From: Plantactinospora sp. BC1
GTDB taxonomy: Bacteria > Actinomycetota > Actinomycetes > Mycobacteriales > Micromonosporaceae
Assembly (NCBI RefSeq): GCF_003030345.1
Contig: NZ_CP028158.1
Span: 124,001 to 188,000, forward strand
Direction: 5' to 3'
DNA: 64,000 bases
The notes below the pieces were generated by a model. That model was given only the letters and a program-made list of their open reading frames with translations, searched no databases and had not been told where the DNA came from. Of the stretch, positions 1 through 7,830 are shown in pieces; positions within the stretch are counted from its first letter, which is position 1, and each line of letters opens with the position of its first letter. Position numbers and translations under genes: made by a program.

Positions 1-224
1 ACCGCTGGTTCCACCGGCTCCGGCACGGTCAGCGCCACCGCCAGCAGGTACGCCGTCGACGCGCCGCCGGCCCGCTCGGTGAACCAGACGCCCTGCTGGG
101 CCAGGGTCATCGGCACCTCGACCGGCGAACCCGCCACCGCACCGGCTCCGTCGGGTCCGGCGCCGACGACCGGGGCGTGGGCACCGGACGGCTCGGCTGG
201 CAGGAGGTTCGGTGCCTGGGTCAT
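1..224 (-). CDS. Non-ribosomal peptide synthetase, condensation-domain start (partial, 3' end outside window)
   Basis: Only the first 74 codons are in the window. The ATG at 222-224 overlaps the stop of the upstream ligase gene as ATGA, so translation is probably coupled. After a Pro/Ala/Gly-rich leader of about 38 residues the protein reads MTLAQQGVWFTERAGG, which matches the first core motif of NRPS condensation domains (the S/T-x-AQ-x-x-x-W-x pattern), followed by the expected first beta strand (AYLLAVALTV). The protein therefore starts with a C domain and is probably another NRPS module or a free-standing condensation enzyme of the same cluster. What follows the C domain cannot be seen. 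Confidence in the C-domain start is good; the full architecture is unknown. Confidence 0.75.
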   Translation of the reverse strand, partial: MTQAPNLLPAEPSGAHAPVVGAGPDGAGAVAGSPVEVPMTLAQQGVWFTERAGGASTAYLLAVALTVPEPVEPA

Positions 225-1930
225 GGCCTCGCCGTTCTCTCTGGTGCTGCCTCCGGTGGGCAGCCGCTCGGATGCGCCGGAGTCGGGTCGGGCTGGTCGA
301 AGAGCGCCCGCAGGCGCTGTTTGACCACCTTGCCGCCGGCGTTGCGGGGCAGTTCGTCGACGTGGACGATCCGGCTGGGCTGCTCGTGCCCGGCCAGCCG
401 GCTGGCGAGGAACCCGCGTACCTCGGCGAGGCGCAGCGGGCGGGTGGTCACCAGCGCGGCCACCGGGGTGGTCCCGAGTACCGGATCGGGCAGGCCGAAG
501 ACGGCGGCCTCGACGATCTCGGGGTGCTCGTGCAGGGCCGCCTCGACCGCGACCGTGGAGACCTTGTCCGCACCGCTCTTGATGACGTCGCTCTCCCGGT
601 CGACGAGGTAGAGGTAGCCGTCGGCGTCGAGATAGCCGACGTCGCCCATCCGGGTCCAGCCGTCCCGGAACACCCGCCGGGTCGCCGCCGGATCGTCGTG
701 ATAGGACCGCGCGGTACCCGCGGCGCGCAGCCACACCTCGCCGGTCACCCCGGCGGGGCAGGGCCGGCCGGCCTCGTCGCGGACCTGGAGCGCGCCACCG
801 GCGACCACCCTGCCCAGCGCGGCCGGGCGATCGGGCTCGAAGACCACGCTGGTCTGGGTCGGCGCCGCCTCCGTCGAGGTGTAGTAGTTGACGATGGTGG
901 CGCCGGGCAGCGCGGCCGCCAGTCCGGTCGCCACGGCCGGTGGCAGGACGGCGGCGGTCGAGCCGAGCAGCACCACGCTGCTCAGGTCGTACCGCTCCAG
1001 TGCCCCCGAGCGGAGCAGTTCGATCGCCATCGCCGGCACCACGAAGACGCTCCCCACCCCGTGCCGCTCGATCAGCCGGGCGAAGTGGTCCGGGCCGAAC
1101 CGGGCCGTCACCAGCATCCCGGCGTGCGCGTCGAGGGCGTTGAACAGCATGGTCTGACCGGCGTTGGTGCCGATCGGAAAGGCGTGCAGGAACTGCCGGG
1201 AGTGGGCCAGCGCCCGCAGCGGCGGGTCGAGCCGGCAGCCGTGGGTCAGGTTGGCGTGCGTCGCGGTGACCCCCTTGGGTCGACCGGTCGTGCCGGAGGT
1301 GTAGAGGATCTGCGCCGGGTCACCCGGCCGGGGTCCGGCCGTCGGTGCCGCCCCGGGTAGCTCCGCGTCGGGTAGCGCCGCCCCGGGCAGCTCCGCTCCG
1401 GGCAGCTCCGCTCCGGGCAGCTCCGCGTCGGGCAGCCCCGCGACGTCGTCGGGGCCCCAGCGGAGCCGGATCGGCACGTCGGGCAGCTTCGCGGTCGGCC
1501 CGTGCAGCAGCGCCGTCGCTCCACTGTGGTCCAGCATGTACGCCAGTTCCGCCGGGGCGCTGCGGGTGGAGAGCGGCACCGCCACCGCGGCGGCGGCGAG
1601 TACCCCGGTGTAGGAGCAGGCGTACCCGATCCAGTCCTGGGCGCCGTAGAGCAGCCCGACCCGGTCGCCGGGGCGTACCCCCGCCGCCCGCAGCCCGGCG
1701 GCGATCGCCTGGGTCCGGGCCTGCCAGGTGCCCAGGTCGAGGCTGGCCGCGCCCTGGCTGACGGCGACGTGCGACGGTTCGGTGCCGGCCCGGGCGGCGA
1801 GCAGTTGCGGCACGGTCAGCGCGACCCGACCGACCCCGCCCGGCCGACGGCCGACGGTCCGCCGCGCCCCGCCGCCGGTGGCGACGCCGCGTCCCGCACC
1901 GGCGGCGCCCTCGGCCGAGGTGCCGCTCAT
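221..1930 (-). CDS. Class I adenylate-forming enzyme (acyl-CoA/acyl-AMP ligase)
   Basis: This 569-residue enzyme should activate a carboxylic acid with ATP and pass it to CoA or to a carrier protein. The ATP-binding motif is ILYTSGTTGRPKGV (around residue 205), the adenine motif is YYTSTEA, the hinge region contains GDVGYLDADGYLYLVDRESD, and the C-terminal catalytic lysine lies in PRNAGGKVVK. There is no fused carrier domain, so it must load a free or in-trans carrier, possibly as the starter acid of the NRPS line. The ATG at 1928-1930 overlaps the stop of the NRPS/MFS gene (ATGA), and its own stop overlaps the next ATG in the same way. A linker near residues 163-192 is built of LPGAE-like pentapeptide repeats, unusual for the family and probably an expanded surface loop. 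The acid substrate cannot be told from the sequence. Confidence 0.88.
   Translation of the reverse strand: MSGTSAEGAAGAGRGVATGGGARRTVGRRPGGVGRVALTVPQLLAARAGTEPSHVAVSQGAASLDLGTWQARTQAIAAGLRAAGVRPGDRVGLLYGAQDWIGYACSYTGVLAAAAVAVPLSTRSAPAELAYMLDHSGATALLHGPTAKLPDVPIRLRWGPDDVAGLPDAELPGAELPGAELPGAALPDAELPGAAPTAGPRPGDPAQILYTSGTTGRPKGVTATHANLTHGCRLDPPLRALAHSRQFLHAFPIGTNAGQTMLFNALDAHAGMLVTARFGPDHFARLIERHGVGSVFVVPAMAIELLRSGALERYDLSSVVLLGSTAAVLPPAVATGLAAALPGATIVNYYTSTEAAPTQTSVVFEPDRPAALGRVVAGGALQVRDEAGRPCPAGVTGEVWLRAAGTARSYHDDPAATRRVFRDGWTRMGDVGYLDADGYLYLVDRESDVIKSGADKVSTVAVEAALHEHPEIVEAAVFGLPDPVLGTTPVAALVTTRPLRLAEVRGFLASRLAGHEQPSRIVHVDELPRNAGGKVVKQRLRALFDQPDPTPAHPSGCPPEAAPERTARP
1355..1440 (-). repeat. 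15-bp tandem repeat inside the acyl ligase gene
   Basis: About five and a half imperfect 15-bp units, each reading LPGAE, LPDAE or LPGAA in the ligase frame. The period is a multiple of three, so copy-number change would not shift the frame. Confidence 0.8.
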
Positions 1931-4900
1931 CGAGCCGTCACCCGCTCGGTGGCCGCCCGCTGCGCCCCAGCGGGCTGCACCCCACCCGGCTGCGTTCCAA
2001 CCGGCTGCGCCCCAGCGGGCTGCGTTCCGGCCGGCTGCGTTCCACCGGGCTGCGCATCCGACTCCGCCTGGCACCGCGTTCCAGGCTGCGCCCCGGGCTG
2101 CGTTTCGGCGGGCTGGGCGGGCGCGGCCCGGTGGCGCAGCGCCTCCACCCCCACCTGGTCGTCCGGCTGGGCGTCCGGGACCTCGTCGTCGAAGCGGGCG
2201 ATCCGGGGCAGCCGCATCGCCACCAGCGCCACCGCCGCGATGGCGACCGCGAGCAGCAGGTAGAGCAGGCCGATGCCCCGGCCGTGCCCGACCCCGATGA
2301 CCCGGCCGACCGTGCCGGCGAGCCCCCCGTCCGGGGCCATCAGCGGTTCGAGGAGGCGGGAACCGACGGGGCCGACCAGGGTCCAGCCGATCGGCAGGGT
2401 GGACCAGGCGATGACGGTGTTGATCGCGAAGACCCGGCCGTGGAACCGCTGGGGGATCTTGACCTGCACGATCGTGGTGTAGACGCCGTTGAGCAGCACC
2501 AGCCACATCGAGATGCCGAACGCGCCGACCGCGATCACCCACAGCGTCGGCCGCAGGCCGATGACCAGGCAGAAGCCGGCCAGCACCAGCGTGCAGCAGA
2601 GCACGGTGAAGAGCCGGCGATGCCGGGGGCCGCCCCAGATGCTCATCGCCAGGCCGCCGAGGAACGCCCCGACGCCGCCCGCGACCGAGACCTGGGCCAC
2701 CTGGTCGATGCCGGCGAAGGCCAGCACCAGCGGCGTCAGCATCATGAACAGCGGCGACAGGAACACGTTGAGACTCATGAAGAAGAGCAGCAGCGACCGG
2801 AAGCCCCGGTGCCCCCAGGAGAGGCGCAGCCCCTCGCGGATCTCGGCGGTCAGGCTCTCCCGGCGCCGCCACGCCAGGGTCCGGGGGAAGCGCACCAGCA
2901 GCACGATGACGATGGCGGCGGCGTAGCTGAGCACGTCGATCACGAGGATGCCGCCGAGGTCGATCACGGCGAGCAACGCCACCGAGAGCAGCGGCATCAT
3001 GATGGTGGCGACGCCGGTCACCATCTGGACGACCCCGTTCGCGTGCCCGAGGTACTGCTTCGGCACCAACTGCGCGATCGCCGAGTTGTAGGCGAGCCGC
3101 TGGAAGGTGAGCGACACCGACAGCAACGCGATCAGCGGATAGATGTGCCACACCTGGAGCGACCCGGTCCAGAGCAGGACGCCGAGCAGGAGCTGCGTGC
3201 CGCCCGCGCCGACGTCGCCGCAGAGGATCACCGCACGTCTGCTGTACCTGTCGACGACGGCTCCGGCCACCGGCAGCACCAGCAGCCCGGGGACGAGCCC
3301 GGCGACGGCGAGCAGCGCGAAGTTCAGCAGCGACCCGGTCTCCTTGAGTACCCAGAGCGGCAGGGCCACGTCGGTGAGGGTCGAGCCGAGGATGGAGACG
3401 AGCTGGGCGAGCGCGATGACCAGGAAACGCCCCATGCTGGGTTGCGGCCCGGCCGGGGCGACCCGGTCGGCGGACCGGGAGGTGTCGTGCAGCCACCAGG
3501 TCGGCTCTGCACCGCGCGCAGGCCGGGTCAGCGGCTCGGTCCGCTCCGCCAGCACGGCGGAGTCGACGGTGGTGACGATCTCGGCCAGCTCGTCGGCCCG
3601 CCACCTGAGGAAGAAGTGCCCGGCCTCGTCGAGTACGACGACGGCGGCGCGGTCGGTCAGGAAGTGCCACTCGGTGAACCGTTCGGCGTAGAACTCGGTC
3701 GCCGGGTCCCGCTCGCCGGCCACCGTGATGACTGGTGCGCGGAGCCGCTCGGTGCCGGCGTGCATCAGCTGGGTGAAGTACGCCTCGGCGCTGTCGGAGT
3801 CCCGGCGCATGTTCCGGATGATCTGGCGGGCTTGGCCCGGCTCGATGTCGCTCATGTCGACGCCCATCGAGGTCAACCAGTTGGCGTAGACCCGGTCGGA
3901 ACGGAGCGACTCCATCCGGGTCAGCCGGGACAGTGCGGTCCAGACCCGGCTGCGCGGCCGGGCGAACGGGAAGATCGCTCCGATGTAGACGGCGTCGAGG
4001 TCCCGCCCGCGCTGCTCCAGCCGGCGGGCGATCTCGACGGTGAGCGCCGAGCCGACCCCGCAGTGGCCGTAGAGCGCCAGTGGCCCGTCGACCTTTGCCA
4101 GGATCTCCTCGGTGCAGCGCTCGGCCAGTTCGTCGAAGGGGAGTGCGGCCTCGTCCAGGCCGATGTCGTGGCCGGGGATGGCGACGGAGAAGAGCCGGTG
4201 CCCGGCCGGCAGCGCGTCGGCGAGCGGCTGGTAGACCACGGCGCTGCCGCCGCCGTAGGGCACGCAGACCAGGGTGCGTACCCGCTGCGCGGCGGGCACC
4301 GGGCGGGTCAGCTCGTGCACCAGGTCCCGGGGGCCGCGCTGCTCCGGCGGGGCGGCGACGAGCCGGGCCAGCTCGCGTACGGTGCGGTGGGTGAAGAGGT
4401 CCAGCACGGAGACGCCGGCACCGGCGGCCCGGCGCAGCCGCGCGACGACCTGCACGGCGAGCAGCGAGTGCCCGCCGAGGTCGAAGAAGTCGTCGTCGAG
4501 GCCGACCCTCGGCACGTCGAGCACCTCGGCCCAGACCTCCGCGACCAGCACCTCGGTGGCCGTCTCCGGTGCGACGTAGGGGGCGTCGAGGTCGCGCCCC
4601 CGGGGCGGGGCCGGCAACCGCCGCCGGTCCAGTTTGCCGTTCGGGCTCAGCGGCAGCTCGGGCAGCTCGACGAAGGCCGCCGGCACCATGTAGTCGGGCA
4701 GCCGCCGTTTGAGGGCGAGCCGGAGCGCGGCGACATCCACCGGGGCGGACCCGACCAGGTACGCCGCCAGCCGCCGGTCGCCCGGACTCTCCTCGCGGAC
4801 GACGACGGCGGCGTCGCGTATCCCGGGCTGGTCGCGCAGCGCCACCTCGATCTCGCCCAGCTCGATCCGCAGGCCGCGCAGCTTCACCTGCCCGTCGAGC

Positions 4901-7830
4901 CGGCCGAGGAAGTCGAGTGTCCCGTCCGGCCGCCACCGGGCCAGGTCGCCGGTGCGGTAGCGGCGCTCGCCGTCCGGGCCGGTGCCGAACTTCTCGGCGG
5001 TCAGCTCGGGTCGGTTGAGGTAGCCGTGCGCCAGCCCCACCCCGGCCAGGTGCAGTTCGCCCGGTACGCCCACCGGGAGCGGCTCGCCCCGCTCGTCGAG
5101 GACGTACACCCGGATGTTGTCGATCGGTGCGCCGATCGGCACCCGGGCGGCGCCGGTCAGCTTCTCGGCGGTGCAGTGGTACGCGGTGACGTCGATGGCG
5201 GCCTCGGTCGGCCCGTACAGGTTGTGCAGCTCGGTGTCGGGCAGCGCGGCGAGGGCGCGCAGCGCCAGGTCGACCGGGAGTTCCTCGCCGCTACAGACGA
5301 TCCGCCGCAGCGACCGGCACCGTCCGATCCCCTCCTCGGTCAGGAACACCGTCAGCATCGACGGCACGAAGTGCACCGTGCTGACCTGCTCGGCCACGAT
5401 CAGGTCGCGCAGGTAGCCGGCGTCCCGGTGCCCGTCCGGCCGGGCCAGCACCAGCCGGGCGCCGGCCAGCAGCGGCCAGAAGAACTCCCAGACGGAGACG
5501 TCGAAGCCGGCCGGTGTCTTCTGCAGCACGGTTTCCGTCGCGGTCAGGCCGTAGCGGCGCTGCATCCAGTGCAGCCGGTTGACCACGCCGCGGTGGCCGT
5601 TGAGCACCCCCTTGGGCTGCCCGGTCGAGCCGGAGGTGTAGATCACGTAGGCGGGGTCGTCCGGGCCGGCCAGCGGTTCGGGGGCGGTGCCGGGAGCGCC
5701 CGCCCAGTCGGCCGGGTCGTCGAGGGCCAGCACCGGCCGGTCGGTCGGCGGCAACGCGGTCGCAGCCGCCCCGGCGGTGAGTACGGCCACCGGGTCGGCG
5801 TCGGCGAGCATGAAGCCGAGCCGTTCGGCCGGGTGGTCCGGATCCAGCGGCAGGTACGCCGCACCCGAGACGAGTACGCCGAGCAGCGCGACGACCAGCT
5901 CCGGGCTCCGGTGTGCGCAGACCGCGACCAGCCGCCCCGGCCCGGCGCCGTGTTCGCGCAGCCGGTGGGCGACCCGGTTCGCCCGCTCGGCCAGCTCCCG
6001 GTAGCTCAGCGTCGTCCCCTCGAAGGTGACGGCCGGCGCCTCCGGGGTGGCGGCGGCGCTGGCCTGGACCAGCTCGTGCAGGGTCGCCTGCTCCGGGAAG
6101 TCGGCGGCGGTGTCGTTCCAGGTGACCAGTACCTCTTCCCGGGCCGCTCCGCCGAGGGCGAGCAGGCGGTGCAGCGGCCGGTCCGGGTCGCGGGCGACCT
6201 CGTGCACGAACTCGACGAAGGTGTCGGCGATCCGTTCGACCGTCTCGGCGTCGAAGAGGTCGCGGCGGTAGACGAAGGCGCCGGAGAGCGTCTCCCCGGC
6301 CAGCAGGTCCAGCTCCAGGTCGAACCGGGTCGCCACCGCCTCGACGACGAAGGGCGCCACCGAAAGCGCGGTGTTCGCGCCGCCCGGGGAGGGCGGGGAG
6401 ACCGGTGACGGCGCGGCGGGGGTCCGCATCGAGAGCGCGACCTGGAAGATCGGCGAACGGCCGACGTCGCGCGGCACGTCCAGCTCGGTGACCAGCTCCT
6501 CGAACGGCAGCTCCTGGTGGGCGTACCCGTCCAGCACGGTGTCCCGGACCCGGGCGACCAGCTCGGGAAAGCTCGGGTCGCCGCTGGTGTCGACCCGGGT
6601 GACCAGCATGTTGACGAACATGCCGATCATCGGCTCCAGCTCGGCATGGCTGCGCCCGGCCTGCGGTGACCCGACGGCGAAGTCGTGCTGCCGGGCGAAC
6701 CGGGCCAGCACCGCCGCGTAGGCGGCGAGCACCACCATGAAGAGGGTGGCGCCGTGGTCCAGCGCCAGCCGGCGCAGCGCCGCCGTCGACCCGGCGTCCA
6801 GGTGCACGCCGACCGGCGCGCCCCGGAAGGTCGGCTCCGCGGGGCGCGGCCGGTCGGTCGGCAGCTCCAGCGGGGGTACCCCGGACAGCCGGGTCCGCCA
6901 GTAGCCGACGTCGCGGTCCCGGGTACCGTCGGCGAGCCGCTGCCGCTGCCGTTCCCGCTGCCAGAGCGCGTAGTCGCCGTACTGCCGCCGCAGCGGCGGG
7001 AGGGGAGCGGCCGGGGTGCCCCGCCCGGCGTCACCGGCGGCGGCGAGCAGGGTGAGCACCTCGCCGACGAGCAGCTCGGCCGACCAGCCGTCGCAGACGA
7101 TGTGGTGCACGGTGAGCGCGAGTACGTGGTCGTCGGGATCGACGGCGTAGAGGGCGGCGCGCAGCAGCGGACCCCGGGCCAGGTCGAACGGTTCGGCCAG
7201 CCGGGCCTGGACGGCAGTACGCACCCACGCCTCCCGAGCCGCCAGGTCGGCACCGGCCGCCTCGACCACCTCCAGCCGGATCGACACGGTGTCGTCGATG
7301 CGCAGTACCGGCCGGCCGTCGGCGGTGGCGTCGAAGCGCATCCGCAGGCTCTCGTGCCGCGCCGCGACCGTCCGGAGGGCGGCCTCCAGCGCGGTCGCGT
7401 CGAGCGTCCCGCGCAGCCGGAGTACCACCGGGACGGTGTACGCGGCGGTGCCGGGCGCGTACTGCTCCATGAACCAGAGCCGCTCCTGGGCGAACGAGAG
7501 CGGCACCGTGGTCCCCGGCGGCCGGGCCGGGACGACCTCGGCCGGCGCGGCCGCCGGCCTGAGCCGGGCGGCGAGCAGCGACCGTTTGGTGGCGGAGAGC
7601 TGGCCGGGAACGCCGGCGGTGGCGGTGCCCGGCGGGGTAGTGCTCGACGGGGTAGTGCTCGGCGTGGCGCTGGCTGGCGTGGCGGTGGCTGGCGTGGCGG
7701 TGGCTGGCGTGGCGGTGGCTGGCGTGGCGGTGGCTGGCGTGGCGGTGGCTGGCGTGGCGGTCTCCGCCCGGCGCGGGCCCGCGATGCCGGGCTCCGGTGC
7801 GGCCGGGGGCGGCTGGATGCGGCCGGTCAC
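1927..7830 (-). CDS. NRPS module C-A-T-TE fused to an MFS transporter
   Basis: This 1967-residue protein joins a complete NRPS termination module to a transporter. In order: a Thr/Pro repeat linker (about 24-55); a condensation domain (about 108-540, HHIVCDGWS near 247); an adenylation domain (about 560-1070, YTSGSTGQPKGV near 730); a carrier domain with GGHSLLAV near 1118; a thioesterase with GHCGVGSA near 1257; and 12 or so membrane segments of MFS type (about 1465-1872), then a QPxGx repeat tail. My manual reading of the specificity code is D-V-W-H-V-S-L-I-D-K, the pattern known for serine. The thioesterase has Cys where Ser is usual, with Asp (GERDP) and His (EAGHF) candidates to complete a triad. 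The start is GTG at 7830, overlapping the stop of the preceding NRPS (GTGA). The peptide may be released next to its exporter at the membrane. Domain calls are firm; the serine call is an inference from motif alignment. Confidence 0.93.
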   Translation of the reverse strand: MTGRIQPPPAAPEPGIAGPRRAETATPATATPATATPATATPATATPATATPASATPSTTPSSTTPPGTATAGVPGQLSATKRSLLAARLRPAAAPAEVVPARPPGTTVPLSFAQERLWFMEQYAPGTAAYTVPVVLRLRGTLDATALEAALRTVAARHESLRMRFDATADGRPVLRIDDTVSIRLEVVEAAGADLAAREAWVRTAVQARLAEPFDLARGPLLRAALYAVDPDDHVLALTVHHIVCDGWSAELLVGEVLTLLAAAGDAGRGTPAAPLPPLRRQYGDYALWQRERQRQRLADGTRDRDVGYWRTRLSGVPPLELPTDRPRPAEPTFRGAPVGVHLDAGSTAALRRLALDHGATLFMVVLAAYAAVLARFARQHDFAVGSPQAGRSHAELEPMIGMFVNMLVTRVDTSGDPSFPELVARVRDTVLDGYAHQELPFEELVTELDVPRDVGRSPIFQVALSMRTPAAPSPVSPPSPGGANTALSVAPFVVEAVATRFDLELDLLAGETLSGAFVYRRDLFDAETVERIADTFVEFVHEVARDPDRPLHRLLALGGAAREEVLVTWNDTAADFPEQATLHELVQASAAATPEAPAVTFEGTTLSYRELAERANRVAHRLREHGAGPGRLVAVCAHRSPELVVALLGVLVSGAAYLPLDPDHPAERLGFMLADADPVAVLTAGAAATALPPTDRPVLALDDPADWAGAPGTAPEPLAGPDDPAYVIYTSGSTGQPKGVLNGHRGVVNRLHWMQRRYGLTATETVLQKTPAGFDVSVWEFFWPLLAGARLVLARPDGHRDAGYLRDLIVAEQVSTVHFVPSMLTVFLTEEGIGRCRSLRRIVCSGEELPVDLALRALAALPDTELHNLYGPTEAAIDVTAYHCTAEKLTGAARVPIGAPIDNIRVYVLDERGEPLPVGVPGELHLAGVGLAHGYLNRPELTAEKFGTGPDGERRYRTGDLARWRPDGTLDFLGRLDGQVKLRGLRIELGEIEVALRDQPGIRDAAVVVREESPGDRRLAAYLVGSAPVDVAALRLALKRRLPDYMVPAAFVELPELPLSPNGKLDRRRLPAPPRGRDLDAPYVAPETATEVLVAEVWAEVLDVPRVGLDDDFFDLGGHSLLAVQVVARLRRAAGAGVSVLDLFTHRTVRELARLVAAPPEQRGPRDLVHELTRPVPAAQRVRTLVCVPYGGGSAVVYQPLADALPAGHRLFSVAIPGHDIGLDEAALPFDELAERCTEEILAKVDGPLALYGHCGVGSALTVEIARRLEQRGRDLDAVYIGAIFPFARPRSRVWTALSRLTRMESLRSDRVYANWLTSMGVDMSDIEPGQARQIIRNMRRDSDSAEAYFTQLMHAGTERLRAPVITVAGERDPATEFYAERFTEWHFLTDRAAVVVLDEAGHFFLRWRADELAEIVTTVDSAVLAERTEPLTRPARGAEPTWWLHDTSRSADRVAPAGPQPSMGRFLVIALAQLVSILGSTLTDVALPLWVLKETGSLLNFALLAVAGLVPGLLVLPVAGAVVDRYSRRAVILCGDVGAGGTQLLLGVLLWTGSLQVWHIYPLIALLSVSLTFQRLAYNSAIAQLVPKQYLGHANGVVQMVTGVATIMMPLLSVALLAVIDLGGILVIDVLSYAAAIVIVLLVRFPRTLAWRRRESLTAEIREGLRLSWGHRGFRSLLLFFMSLNVFLSPLFMMLTPLVLAFAGIDQVAQVSVAGGVGAFLGGLAMSIWGGPRHRRLFTVLCCTLVLAGFCLVIGLRPTLWVIAVGAFGISMWLVLLNGVYTTIVQVKIPQRFHGRVFAINTVIAWSTLPIGWTLVGPVGSRLLEPLMAPDGGLAGTVGRVIGVGHGRGIGLLYLLLAVAIAAVALVAMRLPRIARFDDEVPDAQPDDQVGVEALRHRAAPAQPAETQPGAQPGTRCQAESDAQPGGTQPAGTQPAGAQPVGTQPGGVQPAGAQRAATERVTAR
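1958..2052 (-). repeat. 15-bp repeats encoding a QPxGx tail on the NRPS/MFS protein
   Basis: Degenerate 15-bp units read as TQPAG, AQPVG, TQPGG and VQPAG near the C-terminus of the NRPS/MFS fusion, after the last membrane segment. The tail is probably disordered and cytoplasmic. Confidence 0.75.
7672..7761 (-). repeat. Six perfect 15-bp tandem repeats encoding a Thr/Pro linker
   Basis: The unit GGCTGGCGTGGCGGT is present six times in a row without change, with degenerate copies beside it. On the minus strand it reads TATPA repeated. It forms the N-terminal linker of the NRPS/MFS protein, ahead of the C domain. Confidence 0.95.

Noticed and set aside
221-4936. A single 1571-codon protein spanning the ligase and much of the NRPS/MFS gene
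   Set aside because: Only the part after the ATG at 1930 has the ligase domain; upstream codons are an out-of-frame reading of the NRPS/MFS gene.
2131-6408. Very long plus-strand open frame opposite the NRPS/MFS gene
   Set aside because: Composition is Arg/Gly/Asp/His-rich without any domain; it is the antisense shadow of the high-GC NRPS gene.
7672-7761. CRISPR-like array
   Set aside because: The six 15-bp units have no spacers and encode a peptide linker.
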